From Chytridium lagenaria (Eukaryota > Chytridiomycota > Chytridiomycetes > Chytridiales > Chytridiaceae), in contig JAHLKC010000197.1 in the NCBI GenBank assembly GCA_025449115.1, positions 1 through 50,986 of the forward strand: 50,986 bases of DNA. Reading direction: 5' to 3'. Numbering within the stretch: the stretch's first letter is position 1; every line of letters starts with the position of its first letter. Under the pieces are notes generated by a model. It was given only the letters and a program-made list of their open reading frames with translations. It was not told where the DNA came from and did not search any database. Positions 32,572 to 43,584 of this stretch are shown piece after piece. Made by a program: the position numbers and the translations under genes.

Positions 32572-34348
32572 ATGTTCCATCTCCTCATCTTTGCACTTGT
32601 GGGCACCTGCATTGCATCGCCCGCCTCACCATGGGCGAACGCTACTGATGAGAGCTTGAAGAAGAGTGAGTTTTTGAAACACCTTGCGTCAAAGGGACCT
32701 TATCCTTTGACTGGGGAGACGGCGGAACCAGTGGAACCACCGAAAGGTTGTGAGATTGTACATGCTTATGTGGTGAGTTTATTGTGCAATACCTCTTCAT
32801 TTGCGCTTGTGTAAATATAGGTTTCGTAGCGGAATCTCTGTGAAAACTTACGCATGCATGCTTGAGGTCTTCCACATTTTATGTCGGATGCTTGGTCTTC
32901 CACACCCACCCAAACCTAATGAAACGTCCTAATTAGGTTGCTCGTCATGGATCCCGTAACCCACCGACACTGATATCGAAGATTTAAAGAACTAGAAGCT
33001 CTCGTCTCCTCACATCCCCACCAGTTTTAAAAAATACCCGGACCTCGTGAACTGGACATCGCCCTACTCAATGTCCCATGATGCACTTCTCGCGCCGGCC
33101 GGAGCGGTGGAGACATGGAAGTTAGGGAGGAGGATGGCGAAGAGGTATAAGAAGTTGATGAGGTGGGGTATTTTTTTGTTTCTATTGATGGTATTGATGT
33201 TGCTTTTTTGTAGGGATAAGAGCGGGACGTTTGGATCGTATAATCCGAATCATTATAAATTGAGGAGTACGTTGGCGTCTAGAGCTGGACAGAGTTTGTC
33301 GGCGTTTACGGCGGGTTGTTTTATGATGAGAGGGAGGCAGGGAAGGGGAGGCATCCGGGTTGTGGGATGGAGGTTCCGGTGGCTATCAAGACTATGCCGA
33401 CGGTGAGTCCCATTTCATTTCTACACTTCATTTTCCCATGAAGCAATGTTGAGCATATGATGGTTGGCGATTCCATGTATCTGCTGATGTTGTTGCGTTT
33501 CTGCAATTGATTGAAATATGTACTTATTAATATTTAAGATCTGGGATTATGAACTTTCATCGAAACACTCATGCCCGAAATGGGCCGACATTGTCGACGC
33601 CAAGCAACAAGCATCAACCCAATCCTCTCGCTGGGCCTCCACCCACGGTACATCCATCGCCCTCCAAATCTCAAAACACCTTCAAAACCTTCCTCTAACC
33701 GCCACCCACGCCAACACCATCTTCAAAGCCTGCGCATTCGACCTCTCCCTCACCGACACCTTTTCAGGGTGGTGTCACATCATCAACGACGCAGGACGTG
33801 ACGCTGTGCATCTGTTGGAGTATTTAGATGATTTAGTGCATTGGTGGATGTTTGGGTATGGGGATGAGTTTAATGGGAAGATGGGGTGTGCGCTTGTGAC
33901 GGATGTGGTGAGGGAGGCGAGAAGGGCTGGGGTTGGGAGTGGGACAGCGAGGAAGATGGTGGTGGGGTATGGACATTCTGATACGTTGACGTTTTTCGCG
34001 TCGACGTTGGGGTTGTTTAAAGGGGATGTGGCGTTGACTGGGGATCTTGATGTGAAGGGTGTGAGGGGACGGAAATGGCGGTTATCGGCGTTATCGCCTA
34101 TGGCTGGGAATATTGTGGTAGAGGTGTTTAAGTGTGGGGATGGGGTTAGGGTAAGGTTGATGGTGAATGAGGAGGTGGTGTTGATACCTGGGTGTGGGGT
34201 TTTGGGGAGGGAGATGGAGGGGTGTGGGTTGGAAGAGTTTGAGAGGGGGTTAGGGAACGGCTTGGGTGTGATTTTGAGTTTATTTGTAATGTACCTGGAG
34301 GGGGGAGGGGGAGTGGGGATTCGGATGATGAAGGTGGGGGTTTGGTGA
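32572..34348 (+). CDS. Secreted histidine acid phosphatase, MINPP (multiple inositol polyphosphate phosphatase) type
   Basis: It should remove phosphates from phytate or other phosphoesters outside the cell. A signal peptide (MFHLLIFALVGTCIASPA) starts the protein. Exons are 32572-32772, 32937-33162, 33214-33402 and 33539-34348. The catalytic RHG motif follows the first intron as VARHGSRNP. SHDALLAPAGAVETWKLGRR is the conserved Leu-Gly segment, and FGYGDEFNGKMGCALVTDVV lies before the second motif. The proton-donor region reads KMVVGYGHSDTLTFFASTLG, where MINPPs have a related H-[AS]-[ED]-T. Three one-base breaks cluster in exon 2 (about 32960-33035), and one lies in exon 3 near 33340. The C-terminal Gly/Val-rich end may also be out of frame, so the stop at 34348 is provisional. 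Confidence 0.85.
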
Positions 34349-35742
34349 GGAGTTTGAAGAAAGATGGGAGGTTTGTGGTCCAGGCATGAACGTGATTTCG
34401 TTTATTTTTTCAATGATTCTGTTTGTATACACTGCAGTCTTTCTTTTTTATGGGCTCTTTCGTCTCATATTCGTGACATCTGTGATTAGGCACGCAGTTA
34501 AGTTACGCTGAAACGTTGTTACCTTTGTCATAATGTTTTTTTATGCCTAAAGGGACACATGATTGATGTTGTTTGGTTTTTTTTCAAATTAAATGCATTT
34601 CTTGTTATTATGCTATAAGCACATTAGGGTGTGAACCCTATGGCCTCCTACCACGTATTACTGGATTTGGTGGGAGTTTCAATAGTATTACTTAGATTAT
34701 CGTACCAAGAAAAACCTGTCCACACAAAAAAATATAATACATAATGCGACTATATACAAAGACGTAGGAAAACTAGATACCGTTTAAGGTAAGTCTGGAC
34801 GCCAGCGCATCGACGGCAATGAAATAACTTTGGCCATACCCTCCTGTTCAAAGGAGAGACATTTTGCCTCATCATGCCCACCATTATCGTTCTTCTCATT
34901 CTTTGCGTAAAGAACCGGAAACTACAGCTACATATGTCAACGATATCCATGTCTTGCCCTTACTATTTGTAGATAATGCCTCCGACCCGTAAACTTCCTA
35001 TAACGCGACAGAAAACAAGGATGCGTAATAACCCTCGTTTTCTTCCTGCACAAACCGATCGAGATAACCATAAAAGAGAGTTTTGCTCATGTCCGCTCAC
35101 CCCATCGTCATGGGAGACACAACGTTTGGTTTTCAAACAACGAAAGAAAAAAAAAAATGGTGGGGAAGCCGTCCGCTTAACTTTTTATTATAAAAGACGG
35201 AAGCAAGAAATAACCCAAACAGCGAAATCCTCCGAATCAAAATACCCCCGCTTTGTTCGGCAAAGCATCGATCATTATTCCAGTTTCTCTCTTGGGTTCA
35301 TATGACCCCGTCTCGGAACTATTTTTTTTTCACTTTTTTCACTTTTTTCATTTATTTTTGTCCGATCTCCATCGGCAGATGTAGAAAGAGATCGAGAAAC
35401 TCTAAAAATTGATGGGCGGAGAGTGATGTGCGCGATTGGGCTATCAATTGTGCTCATCAAAACCTTGTTGGGAGTTCAACCAAAGACCAGGAAGAGGGGT
35501 CAAGGGAAAGTAACTTTGTTTGAGGTGTTGACGCCGCATTTTGGGTTTCTGGGTATTTAAGACGGATGGGATGATGCGATGGAGGGACGAGACGGTGGGG
35601 CGTGGGTATTATGTGGGTTCTGGTATTCGTGGGCACATCACGTTGATCAATTTAAAAAGGATCATCACATCATTACTTGTTTTGCTAAGCGTATTTTGTT
35701 TTTTAATATTGATGAGGTTGTTTGAAGGTGATGAAAAACGTA
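34349..35742. other. intergenic region left of the transposon
   Basis: This is an AT-rich stretch of 1.4 kb. Short ORFs at 34750-34950, 34976-35305 and 35541-35813 have no recognisable family, and the last runs into the transposon end. No RNA gene is recognised. Confidence 0.4.
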
Positions 35743-35745
35743 TTT

Positions 35746-35773
35746 ACCGTATTTTCTATGGAACAAGCAACAC
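35746..35773 (+). repeat. Left terminal inverted repeat of the transposon
   Basis: 28 bp, perfectly complementary to 38087-38114. Confidence 0.95.
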
Positions 35774-35967
35774 TTTTTTACAAAATAGAGCAAGCAACAA
35801 AGATTTTAAATAGCAGCGGTTGTTCTCTAATAGAACAGTAAATAAATTTTTTTTTGACTGTTTGTAATACATTCTGTAGCACAAGCCTGACAATCACCAT
35901 AATTTCGAACCAACATTTATTCGGAATTTATTTATAGAAATTACAAGTGAAGGAAAACCGCCCAACC

Positions 35968-36432
35968 ATGCTTGCATCGACTCAAGAGCCCCCCATCGTT
36001 ATCAACCCCGGACCTCAAGCGCCCCCCATCCTCACCACCTCCAATGACGACTCATCGCGGATTTTGATCGTTGGGCTTCATATGGCAAGCAATGGAAGGA
36101 GCTGTATAGTGCATGACGACCCAAAGAAGCCATGCGGAACCTTTCTGAGCATTGGGGATTTGGTTCGCTTCAAGCAGGGACTCATTCAAAATGAAAAGGG
36201 GGAGTTTGAACCTGCTATGAAGGTTTTGCTATTTGATGCAGGCCATGAGACATGCACTGTTGGCTTCCTTCCAAGAGCCTTTTTGTATCAAGCTGAAGCC
36301 CTTCACAACAAGTTTGGGCAAGTTGTCGAGCTCAAAGCGGAGTCGGAAAACTCGAATATGCGTCGGTTCTCCTTTAGAAATGGTGGTGCGGGTTTGGTTC
36401 TTATGCTTGATAATGTTCCTGAATTTGAGTGA
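35968..36432 (+). CDS. Transposon-borne accessory protein of unknown function (154 aa)
   Basis: The first ATG after the left repeat opens an intronless, unbroken ORF of 154 codons. GTG at 35947 would only add 7 residues. After a Pro-rich start come ILIVGLHMASNGRSCIVHDD, CGTFLSIGDLVRFKQGLIQ, AMKVLLFDAGHETCTVGFLP and RAFLYQAEALHNKFGQVVEL. The pattern (a short strand-rich domain, G-D-x-V, then VGFLPRA followed by a helix) recalls HIRAN-type DNA-binding domains, but this is only a visual resemblance. It is convergent with the transposase, and the two stops are about 40 bp apart. It could help bind the ends or the target; Pogo elements usually carry the transposase alone. Unlike the transposase it has stayed open, which may reflect selection or its shortness. 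Confidence 0.8.
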   Translation: MLASTQEPPIVINPGPQAPPILTTSNDDSSRILIVGLHMASNGRSCIVHDDPKKPCGTFLSIGDLVRFKQGLIQNEKGEFEPAMKVLLFDAGHETCTVGFLPRAFLYQAEALHNKFGQVVELKAESENSNMRRFSFRNGGAGLVLMLDNVPEFE

Positions 36433-36468
36433 ACAATATTGATGTTATCTAGTTAATAAACTGTTTAT

Positions 36469-37916
36469 TTAATGAAAAAATATGTGCCTATACGTGTTAA
36501 CAATCATGTGGGGAGTGATTCCAGCCCAAGCTTTTTGAATGCAACCAGCAATCTCATCCCGTCCAATCTTTTCGACCAGAGTTCCTTCTATAGCAAACTT
36601 TAAGCCATCCTTGAATGGCTTATTAATGCCAACGTCGCAAACTTGAAGAGCACTCGTGCTATGCTCCGGTAGAAACACAAGAATTGTGTTGCAAGATGCG
36701 ATGGCCTGGCCAACTGAAGCCATCTGATGAACTTTAAACAATCCAACATCAAAAGGCAAACTCCTTGCTTAGACAAAGCAAACGGTTTCCAGACCCAATC
36801 CACCCAATCCAGCATTCCAATTCGTCCACCCATCCATTAATTTGCACTGTAAATAGGATATCGTCATACTGGCTTTCCAGCTTAACGCAGTCTCGCGCAA
36901 CCTTTAGACCTCGATCCGCTGCCCCAGGTGTATGACGAGTTCCATGAAAGACAACCATTGGCTTCAGCTTAACCCCATCACCAATGACGGTAAGGCTTGA
37001 AGTGGCCCTTCCTCCCACTATAGCTTTGAAGTTTTAACGGAAAGATGATAACAGAAAGATAATAAGTGAAAGAATAATGCAAAAAGAATAATGTTTCCAA
37101 CCTCCTTTTTTTTTTTGGGCACGAAGTGGTATGTTTTTTGATCCGGTCTTGGCAATTGAGTGCTGTAATTAAGATCAAATGGAACATTTGTTTGATCCAT
37201 ATTTCCAATGCAGCTGTGTGGAATATTGAACTCCGATATGATGCTGAGAACGAATTGACGAAAGTCTTCAATCTCCAGCTCAGTTATAGATTTTGATTGA
37301 GCAACATGGGTTACTCGCCTGTTGCACGTGTATTTGCTTTCAATCAAAGTCCGCCGCACCCAACTTGATATGCGCTTATTCTGTCCAGTTTCCGCAGGTT
37401 GATGACCACCTTGATGATCTTGATTTTCTGGATCAGCTATGGTGGACAAGACCTCGTTACCGCCGAGAACACGGCGATGTTTATGGGTTGGAGTCACAAA
37501 GAATTCGGGGTACGTTCTTTGCACAGCTAATGCAATCTGCTTGACGCTGCAATGTTCCTCATTATAATCCTTCCCTCAACAAAATCTGTAGGATTGCCGT
37601 CAATAATGAAATAGAAGTGATCTACTTAACTACCTATGACAAACGTTTTTATTCCATCGGATGTGCCTTTACGCTTAGGACCAGTGTTCAAAGTGAATTT
37701 AGGTTTGATGCTCTCTTGCACCAAATTGCAAAACTTCTCGTAGTCACGCTCCCATGAACAAGCTGGGAAGGGGCAATATTTCCAATGTCCTTGGCAAAGG
37801 ATCGAATGGATTGACCCGAGCTCTGGGCCAACCACATCTTTTCAACTATGGTCTTTTTCTTTTCGATGGTGATGTGCAATCGAGACGTCGTCGTGTCCGA
37901 TGTTGGATTCGGACAT
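36469..37916 (-). CDS. Pogo/DDE_1-type transposase, frame broken
   Basis: The reading starts near 37916 (MSESNIGHDD). An N-terminal helix-turn-helix is visible in KKTIVEKMWLAQSSGQSIRS and FAKDIGNIAPS. The catalytic part shows the first Asp in CIGNMDQTNVPFDL near 37190. SLTVIGDGVKLKPMVVFHG and VQINGWVDELE come next. The second Asp is in CLLMLD near 36745 and the third in ALQVCDVGINKPFKDGLK. This is the D-D-D form of the DDE_1 family. The end is AWAGITPHMIVNTYRHIFFH. The reading changes frame at about 37870, 37600, 37080, 36800 and 36735, partly because of possible introns (one likely near 37035-37115). The protein cannot be made as one chain from the sequence shown unless those are introns or errors. 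Confidence 0.8.
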
Positions 37917-38086
37917 GTTGACTTAACTTAGCGGAAAAAAATCGAAGAAGCGGCGTCCTTTATTGAAATTCAAATAGCCTTAGAAGGTGGGATGACAACT
38001 TGTACCATTTTTTTTTTTTTTTTGTTTAATAGAATAAAACCAAGTTCATTGGGGCAAGCAACACGATAATTAATTATCAGTGGATG

Positions 38087-38114
38087 GTGTTGCTTGTTCC
38101 ATAGAAAATACGGT
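38087..38114 (-). repeat. Right terminal inverted repeat of the transposon
   Basis: 28 bp, perfectly complementary to 35746-35773. Confidence 0.95.
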
Positions 38115-38149
38115 ATGTATGGGGGGAGGGGCGGTGATCGTTTTTAAGG

Positions 38150-38169
38150 AGCGAGACGATCGTCTCGCT
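38150..38169. repeat. Perfect 20-bp palindrome beside the transposon
   Basis: AGCGAGACGATCGTCTCGCT reads the same on both strands and sits about 32 bp outside the right end of the transposon. There is no loop, so it is more like a dimeric protein site than a terminator hairpin. Confidence 0.85.
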
Positions 38170-39283
38170 GTTCTTGTAGGTCGATCAATGTCGATACTTT
38201 TCTGACCAAATAACGTAAATCTCGTCGCGGGCAAAAATGCAGTGGTCTGCAAGAGCAGGCTTATCCTTTGCGAAAGTCTCGTCGGTTGATCAACTCAGCA
38301 AATATTTTTGGAAGTCGACCAAACCGCCCGAACGCCGCCCATTAAATGTGATTTTTCGGCAGAGAAGAGATCAACAAAGCTATATTGGCAATCTGTTCAT
38401 GAGTCACAAGTTTCCGCTGTTGAATAGCTTGCGCACGCACGTCATCCCGCGACGCCCTCTCCGTAAACGCGTTGTAAAATGACCACATCGTCTTTTAAAA
38501 TCGTCAGTTTTAATATGCCAAACCGATGAGTCATTCTTGCATCACACTCTGTCTCCAACCAACCTTTTTTCCTTCCAAAAGGTGGAAAGTTCCTTTTGGT
38601 GTCGGACTGTTGGTACATTGGCATCGGCGATATTTCACGATATTCTTGTTACACGGGAAATGTCTCCCGGGTTTCTATGTTTCCGGGAATTCGGATATTT
38701 AGAGTTACATTGTGTGACTCATGACGGAGGAAGAGAAAAAAGAGAAAAGCAATAATGAGGTCTGGACCATCTTTTCCACTTGCCAATCGTTTTTGAAGGC
38801 GCTCCTCTAATTATTCATTAATGATTTGCAACTTATTCCTCCTTCGCTTCCTCTCTCTTCTCCTCTTCCATCTCTCAACCTTTTTCTTTATTAGAATAAA
38901 TAAATGAATAAAAACAAAAAACCAACCTAAAACACCCTCTCATTAACACATACCACACAATTCTATTATCCCCCGAAAGGATAGGACACCCCCCCTCCTC
39001 TCTTCACCCGAGAAGCAAATTTCCCCTTTTTCCAGCATTCCTGACCTCTCGCCGCTCATTCCCTCTATAACAAAGGGAGATCTGCTCATCTTGACCTCTC
39101 ACCCTACTTCATTTGAAACTACCCCACCACATAAAGCGCACATCACCTTTTTAATAAAACACTGTGAGCTGTCCCTCCCTCTCACACTGCTACTTGTCTC
39201 TCCTCTGCCGAGTCCAACTCACTGTCAGTCACCAACTTTTCAAACTGTGTCTTAAAGCTGTCTCAAAAGCTGCCCCTCCCAAG
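38170..39283 (+). other. intergenic region and promoter of the Zn2Cys6 gene
   Basis: No gene is supported. ORFs of 60-81 codons at 38237-38755 overlap on both strands. 38830-39280 is strongly pyrimidine-rich (CCTCTCT, CCTTTTTC), as is common upstream of highly expressed fungal genes. Confidence 0.45.
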
Positions 39284-42200
39284 ATGGAAGATCCCTCTCA
39301 GCAGAACTTGAATCGTCTGCCTCCCATATCCTCTTTTCGGTCCACCCTCTTACTATGGGAACCCTCCTCACCATCCGCATAAACCAACTACTATCCCGGT
39401 GACGGCGGCTACCCAGGTCAGCACCAATACCCTCACCATCATCACAACAATATCAGCAATGGTCGTCCGTCACCCCACCCTTACGACTATAACCACCCTC
39501 CTCCTCCTCCCCATCACTACAACGGCGACTATAATCAGCGCCTCAATGGGGTCATGGCTCTACCGGGGTCCCTCCCTTCCTCCCCCTCCTCCCCACCATC
39601 ACCACTACAACTCACAAAATTGGCAAAGCGGTCCGCCGCCGCAACCTTATTTCGAACACCACGAAGAAAGAAGAGAAGCTCCGCCCTCTCACCACCAACA
39701 CTCCAACAATTCAACTTCCAATAACAACAACAACGAACATCACCACCATTACCACCACCATCACCACCACAACAACCGAGAACAACACCAACAACATGTT
39801 CACATGGACCACCCCATGGCCGACGCTCCGCACAAGGATCGGCCACCGCCTCAACAACAACACCGTCGTCTCAGCACCACGGAATCGGAGGCTGGCACAC
39901 CCGCGAATTCCGCAGCGGGTTCTTGATGAATTTATTTAAAAGCGTGTCGACTTGGAGTCCTGCTGCGTCGTCGACGACGCCTTCCAGGTGGGGTCGAATG
40001 GGACGATGGAGGAGAGGTCAAAAGAGGAAAGGGAAGATGAGGGGCAGAATGGGAACAGTAGTGGGAGTGGAGTGGGAGTTCGAGCGGACCAAGGAGACGG
40101 TTAAGGGCGTGTGATGGATGTTTTTTTTAAAAAGTTGAGGTGAGTTTGTAGTTGTATGTATTCGTAGTTTTTTATGTAGTTTATTTTTTATTGTTTGGTT
40201 GCAATCTAGCTTTACATGAGTTAGTTTGTTTGGACGAATATTGTTTGGAATGTGAGTGGGATGGGATCTTTGGTTAGGGATTGACTGATGGAGTTTGTTC
40301 TAAATAGACGAGTTGGACATGGTTTTAGTTAAAGTTGGAGATTGGATTGAGCATATGGATCGATGTGCATCGTTGACATATTGGATGAGCATTGTAGTTC
40401 TGCGTAGCAGATCGCCTTTTTTTTGATGGGAAAGATCCCTTCACCGAAGAAGAAGATGCTGCTGCAACCCTTTTTTTATTTTATTTTATTTTTTCTAATA
40501 ATCTGATGATGTGATTGTTGCACATACGCTATAATTCTTCCTATTGGCTGCCTGTGTGCTAATTAGTATGTATGAGTCATACTGTTATTTCTCTTTATTT
40601 CTTCTGGAAGAAGGTCGTTACTCCGATAATGCCGATTTCATCACGTCATTGTTACACTACGATCCAGGGCGTATCATATTCCCCATCACAGGAGGCGTCC
40701 TTCCTTCAAAAGGATTCCTTGTTGTTTCTCTCACCTCTCACCTCTCACCTCTTGAACTCAACCTTGCCATATTTTTGAGTTTTTTTAAATTCTCTATCAT
40801 TTTCATTATTACCTAACAACCAAATCACTTAAATCATATCGACCCCTTTTTTTTTTAAGGTGCGACGCTATCCCAAAGGACCAACCTCGCATCCCTATCT
40901 TACCTGACCCTTCACTTAACCATCTGCTGCCTACTCTCACTTGCTCAGCCTGTCGAAAGGTCGGTCTCACTTGCACCTTTAATCGGCGCATGACAACAGC
41001 TCCTGTACCTGCAAACAATACAACAACTACCGCCACTGACTCTACCGGATCCATCAGTCCCGTAGATTCTAAACCCATGTCCGCCACTACTAGTTCTACC
41101 CATCAAGGACCCGTAATGCACGGTCAACACCAGCAGCAGCACAATGGAAGGCCTCAACTTCAACAGCAGAACCAGCAGCCTTTCAAGATTCATCACAGAG
41201 TGCTTGCTCCTGCTTCGAGGATAAACGAGGACCAAAAGCCAGTCACAACGACCACCATCACCGTGCTCCCTCTACCCTCCCGTCCCCAACCCATGTCGCG
41301 TCTCACCAAGACCACAACGCCTCCCTTCCTCCACGCAAACGTAAAGGTTCTGCCGAACTCACCAACAATTCCTCCGACCATCATCACCATCATCAAAAGG
41401 CCAAGCTCGAGCACCAACACCATAGTGAATCTTCCATGGATTCAACGACCCCTCTCTCCCCTTCCTCACCTTACAGGTCGTCCCACCCTCAGGTTGCAAC
41501 CCTCTACCAGCAACCCTCCTCTCTCGATCCTCCCCCTCCACTGAATCCGTCATCTCCATCGCTTCCGCAACCTCCTCCGCTTCAATGAAATATCCTCCAT
41601 TCTCAACACCCCAACCCTCGAATCAAAACAATCCAACCTAACTCCCCCCGCCTCAGACTCCAACTCCGAAACCTCCTCCTCAACAATCACCAGCCCAGTC
41701 TCCCTCTTCCTCTCTCAAGTCCAACCCCTCCTCCCAACTCCCCCACTCTTCACCCAACAACCCTCACCTCGCGCTGGTCAACCGCTCCCACACACCTCCG
41801 TAACGCTATTCAAGCCCTCACCTCTGGTTTTAACGCGGTCTCGCGTGCGGTCGAAGCGGATGGTGCTGTCCCCACTGATTTGTTTTGTGAAAAGACGAGG
41901 GGTGCGAGTCCTGGTGGAGTTGGGGTTGGGAATGGACCCAGACATTGTTGGGGAGCTGGAGATGTTTTCTTTGCATGGCGAGGGAGGAGGTGATTGGAAA
42001 GGAGGAGGAGGTGGCCGGGGTTGCGGCGTTGGAGAGAGCGCAGACTCTGTACCTTTGTGGGTGTTCTGCTTAGGTTAGTTCTCTTATCTTTTTTTTTTCT
42101 TTCTGTTCCTTTGCATCTTATATGTCCGAATATCTAACATTTTATGCATGATTTAGCTCGTGGATGGACTTCTTCCTCCCAAACCTACCTCCAAGGCGCC

Positions 42201-43080
42201 CTCAAAGCTGCGTCCCACCTCTCCCGCCCGACCAGTCCCCCACTCCCCACCTCCAATTCAACTCCTACCCCAACCTCCCCCACCCTCCTTGGCGAAATCA
42301 CCCGTCGCACCCTCTTTGCCATCTCCCTCGCCCACACCCTCTCCTCCACGACCCCAAAACTCTCACTCCCCTCCCGTCCAACCCCTCACCCAAAAACCCG
42401 AACCCCCCCACAACAACGTATTCGGCGAAAACGTCCCCCCTCCAACCCACCTCTAGTCGTCACCATCCCATCGACATCCCCATCTTCCATCCACACACAT
42501 GTGACGCAGGGTTCACAAAACTCGACGCCACGTCCACCGTTCGTCCATGTCCTGTTGCTCGCGCCAACGCAAACACGGTAGTGGAGCTTTTCGATGCATT
42601 GAAACGAAATGGAGTAAAAACGTTCATGCTTTACACCGTCACCGCTTTGTGATATGAGGGTATCGAAAGACGGTGGGGTGACGACCACCGTGCGTCGGTA
42701 TTCCCCTGCCCCCACCCGCGGGTGCCGGCTACACGGCGGGTTGCAGCTGCTCATCCACCACCCCCATAGACGGCTTCCTTCGTCGCGCTGTTAATGTTGT
42801 GAAACGCGTTGGGGAGGTGGAGGTGCCGAGTGGGGATTTCATGGGTGAAGTACGACGGATTGAGGCCTTGGAGGGTGTTAGGGAGGCTGTTGAGGAGGCG
42901 AGGAGGGTTGGGAAGGAACGGAATGTGGGGAAGATTGTGATGCCGCTTTGGAGGTTCTTGCTTGGGTTTGTGTGGAGAGGGGAGGAGCTGTTTTGGGGCG
43001 GACGGAAGTGGGATGTTGTTGAGGAGCAGGGGTTGAGATGGGGGGGGTGTGGATGGGTGGCTGTGAATGGTGGGGTTTGA
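39284..43080 (+). CDS. Zn2Cys6 fungal transcription factor with a His/Gln/Asn-rich N-terminus
   Basis: The zinc cluster is ACDGCFFKKLR at the end of one exon (40139) and CDAIPKDQ at the start of the next (40860), then TCSACRKVGLTCTFNR. Together they give the six cysteines of a Gal4-type binuclear domain, interrupted by a 720-bp intron. The basic stretch GPRRRLR precedes the cluster. Before it, from MEDPSQQNLNRLPP, the protein is low complexity, with runs of His, Asn, Gln and Pro. After it come Gln/Pro/Ser-rich spacers and then a helical region resembling the fungal regulator middle domain: ALERAQTLYLCGCSA, an intron (about 42074-42156), ARGWTSSSQTYLQGALKAAS and LLGEITRRTLFAISLA. The last part is GEVRRIEALEGVREAVEEAR and MPLWRFLLGFVWRGEELFWG. 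Many one-base breaks occur in the repetitive parts. The regulated genes are unknown; no binding-site pair was identified. Confidence 0.8.
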
Positions 43081-43584
43081 TGTGGAGAACCATTGCATGA
43101 GTTTTAGTTATTTGTTTGTTTGTTTGTTTTTCTGTCTATTTTCATTCATACCTTTGGGAGTTTACTTTATTCGTCCCGTACGTCGTTAGTTTAGCTGGGT
43201 TCGTTCTGTGATCATACTTAATCATCCTATCTTGTATGTATACCTTTATACCTTTTAAAATGAAAGTGTAGTGAAATATTACAGAGTATTTTTTGTTTTT
43301 GGAAGGCTATGACGGCAGATTCTAGCGTATACCTTTTTAACAATGTAGTGTGTTATAAAAATATAGATCAAGAAAATATTATTGTTTTCGCGCAGTAAGG
43401 CTACCGGCGACTATTTTTAAAGTCACCCTGCATGTTCCAACAAAGTTAGAAGTATACCCACGTTACAGAACTTAGTCACAGCCCCCCCACCTGCGGGTAA
43501 AACTGCACCAAACGGTCGCGTGTCAGGCATATTAAAGCCTTGATGATTCTTTCCTCCATTTCTTTATTTCACATAAGCTTATAA
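43081..43584. other. convergent intergenic spacer
   Basis: Facing 3' flanks of the transcription factor and the minus-strand hydrolase. A TTTG repeat lies at 43110-43128. Nothing else is seen. Confidence 0.45.

Larger units (their letters stand above)
35743..38117. mobile_element. Pogo-like (Tc1/mariner superfamily) DNA transposon with an extra ORF
   Basis: A 2375-bp element bounded by inverted repeats: 35746-35773 and 38087-38114 are perfect complements over 28 bp (ACCGTATTTTCTATGGAACA and on). Both ends are flanked by TA (35741-35742 and 38118-38119), the target duplication of this superfamily. Just inside each end the string GCAAGCAACA occurs again (about 35783 and 38053), perhaps extra transposase-binding sites. 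The inside holds a minus-strand transposase with a D-D-D triad and a plus-strand ORF convergent to it. Perfect repeats suggest recent movement, although the transposase reading is broken at several points. Confidence 0.88.

Noticed and set aside
34750..35305. Small ORFs left of the transposon
   Set aside because: They overlap stop-rich sequence, show no family signature and have no splice-linked partner exons.
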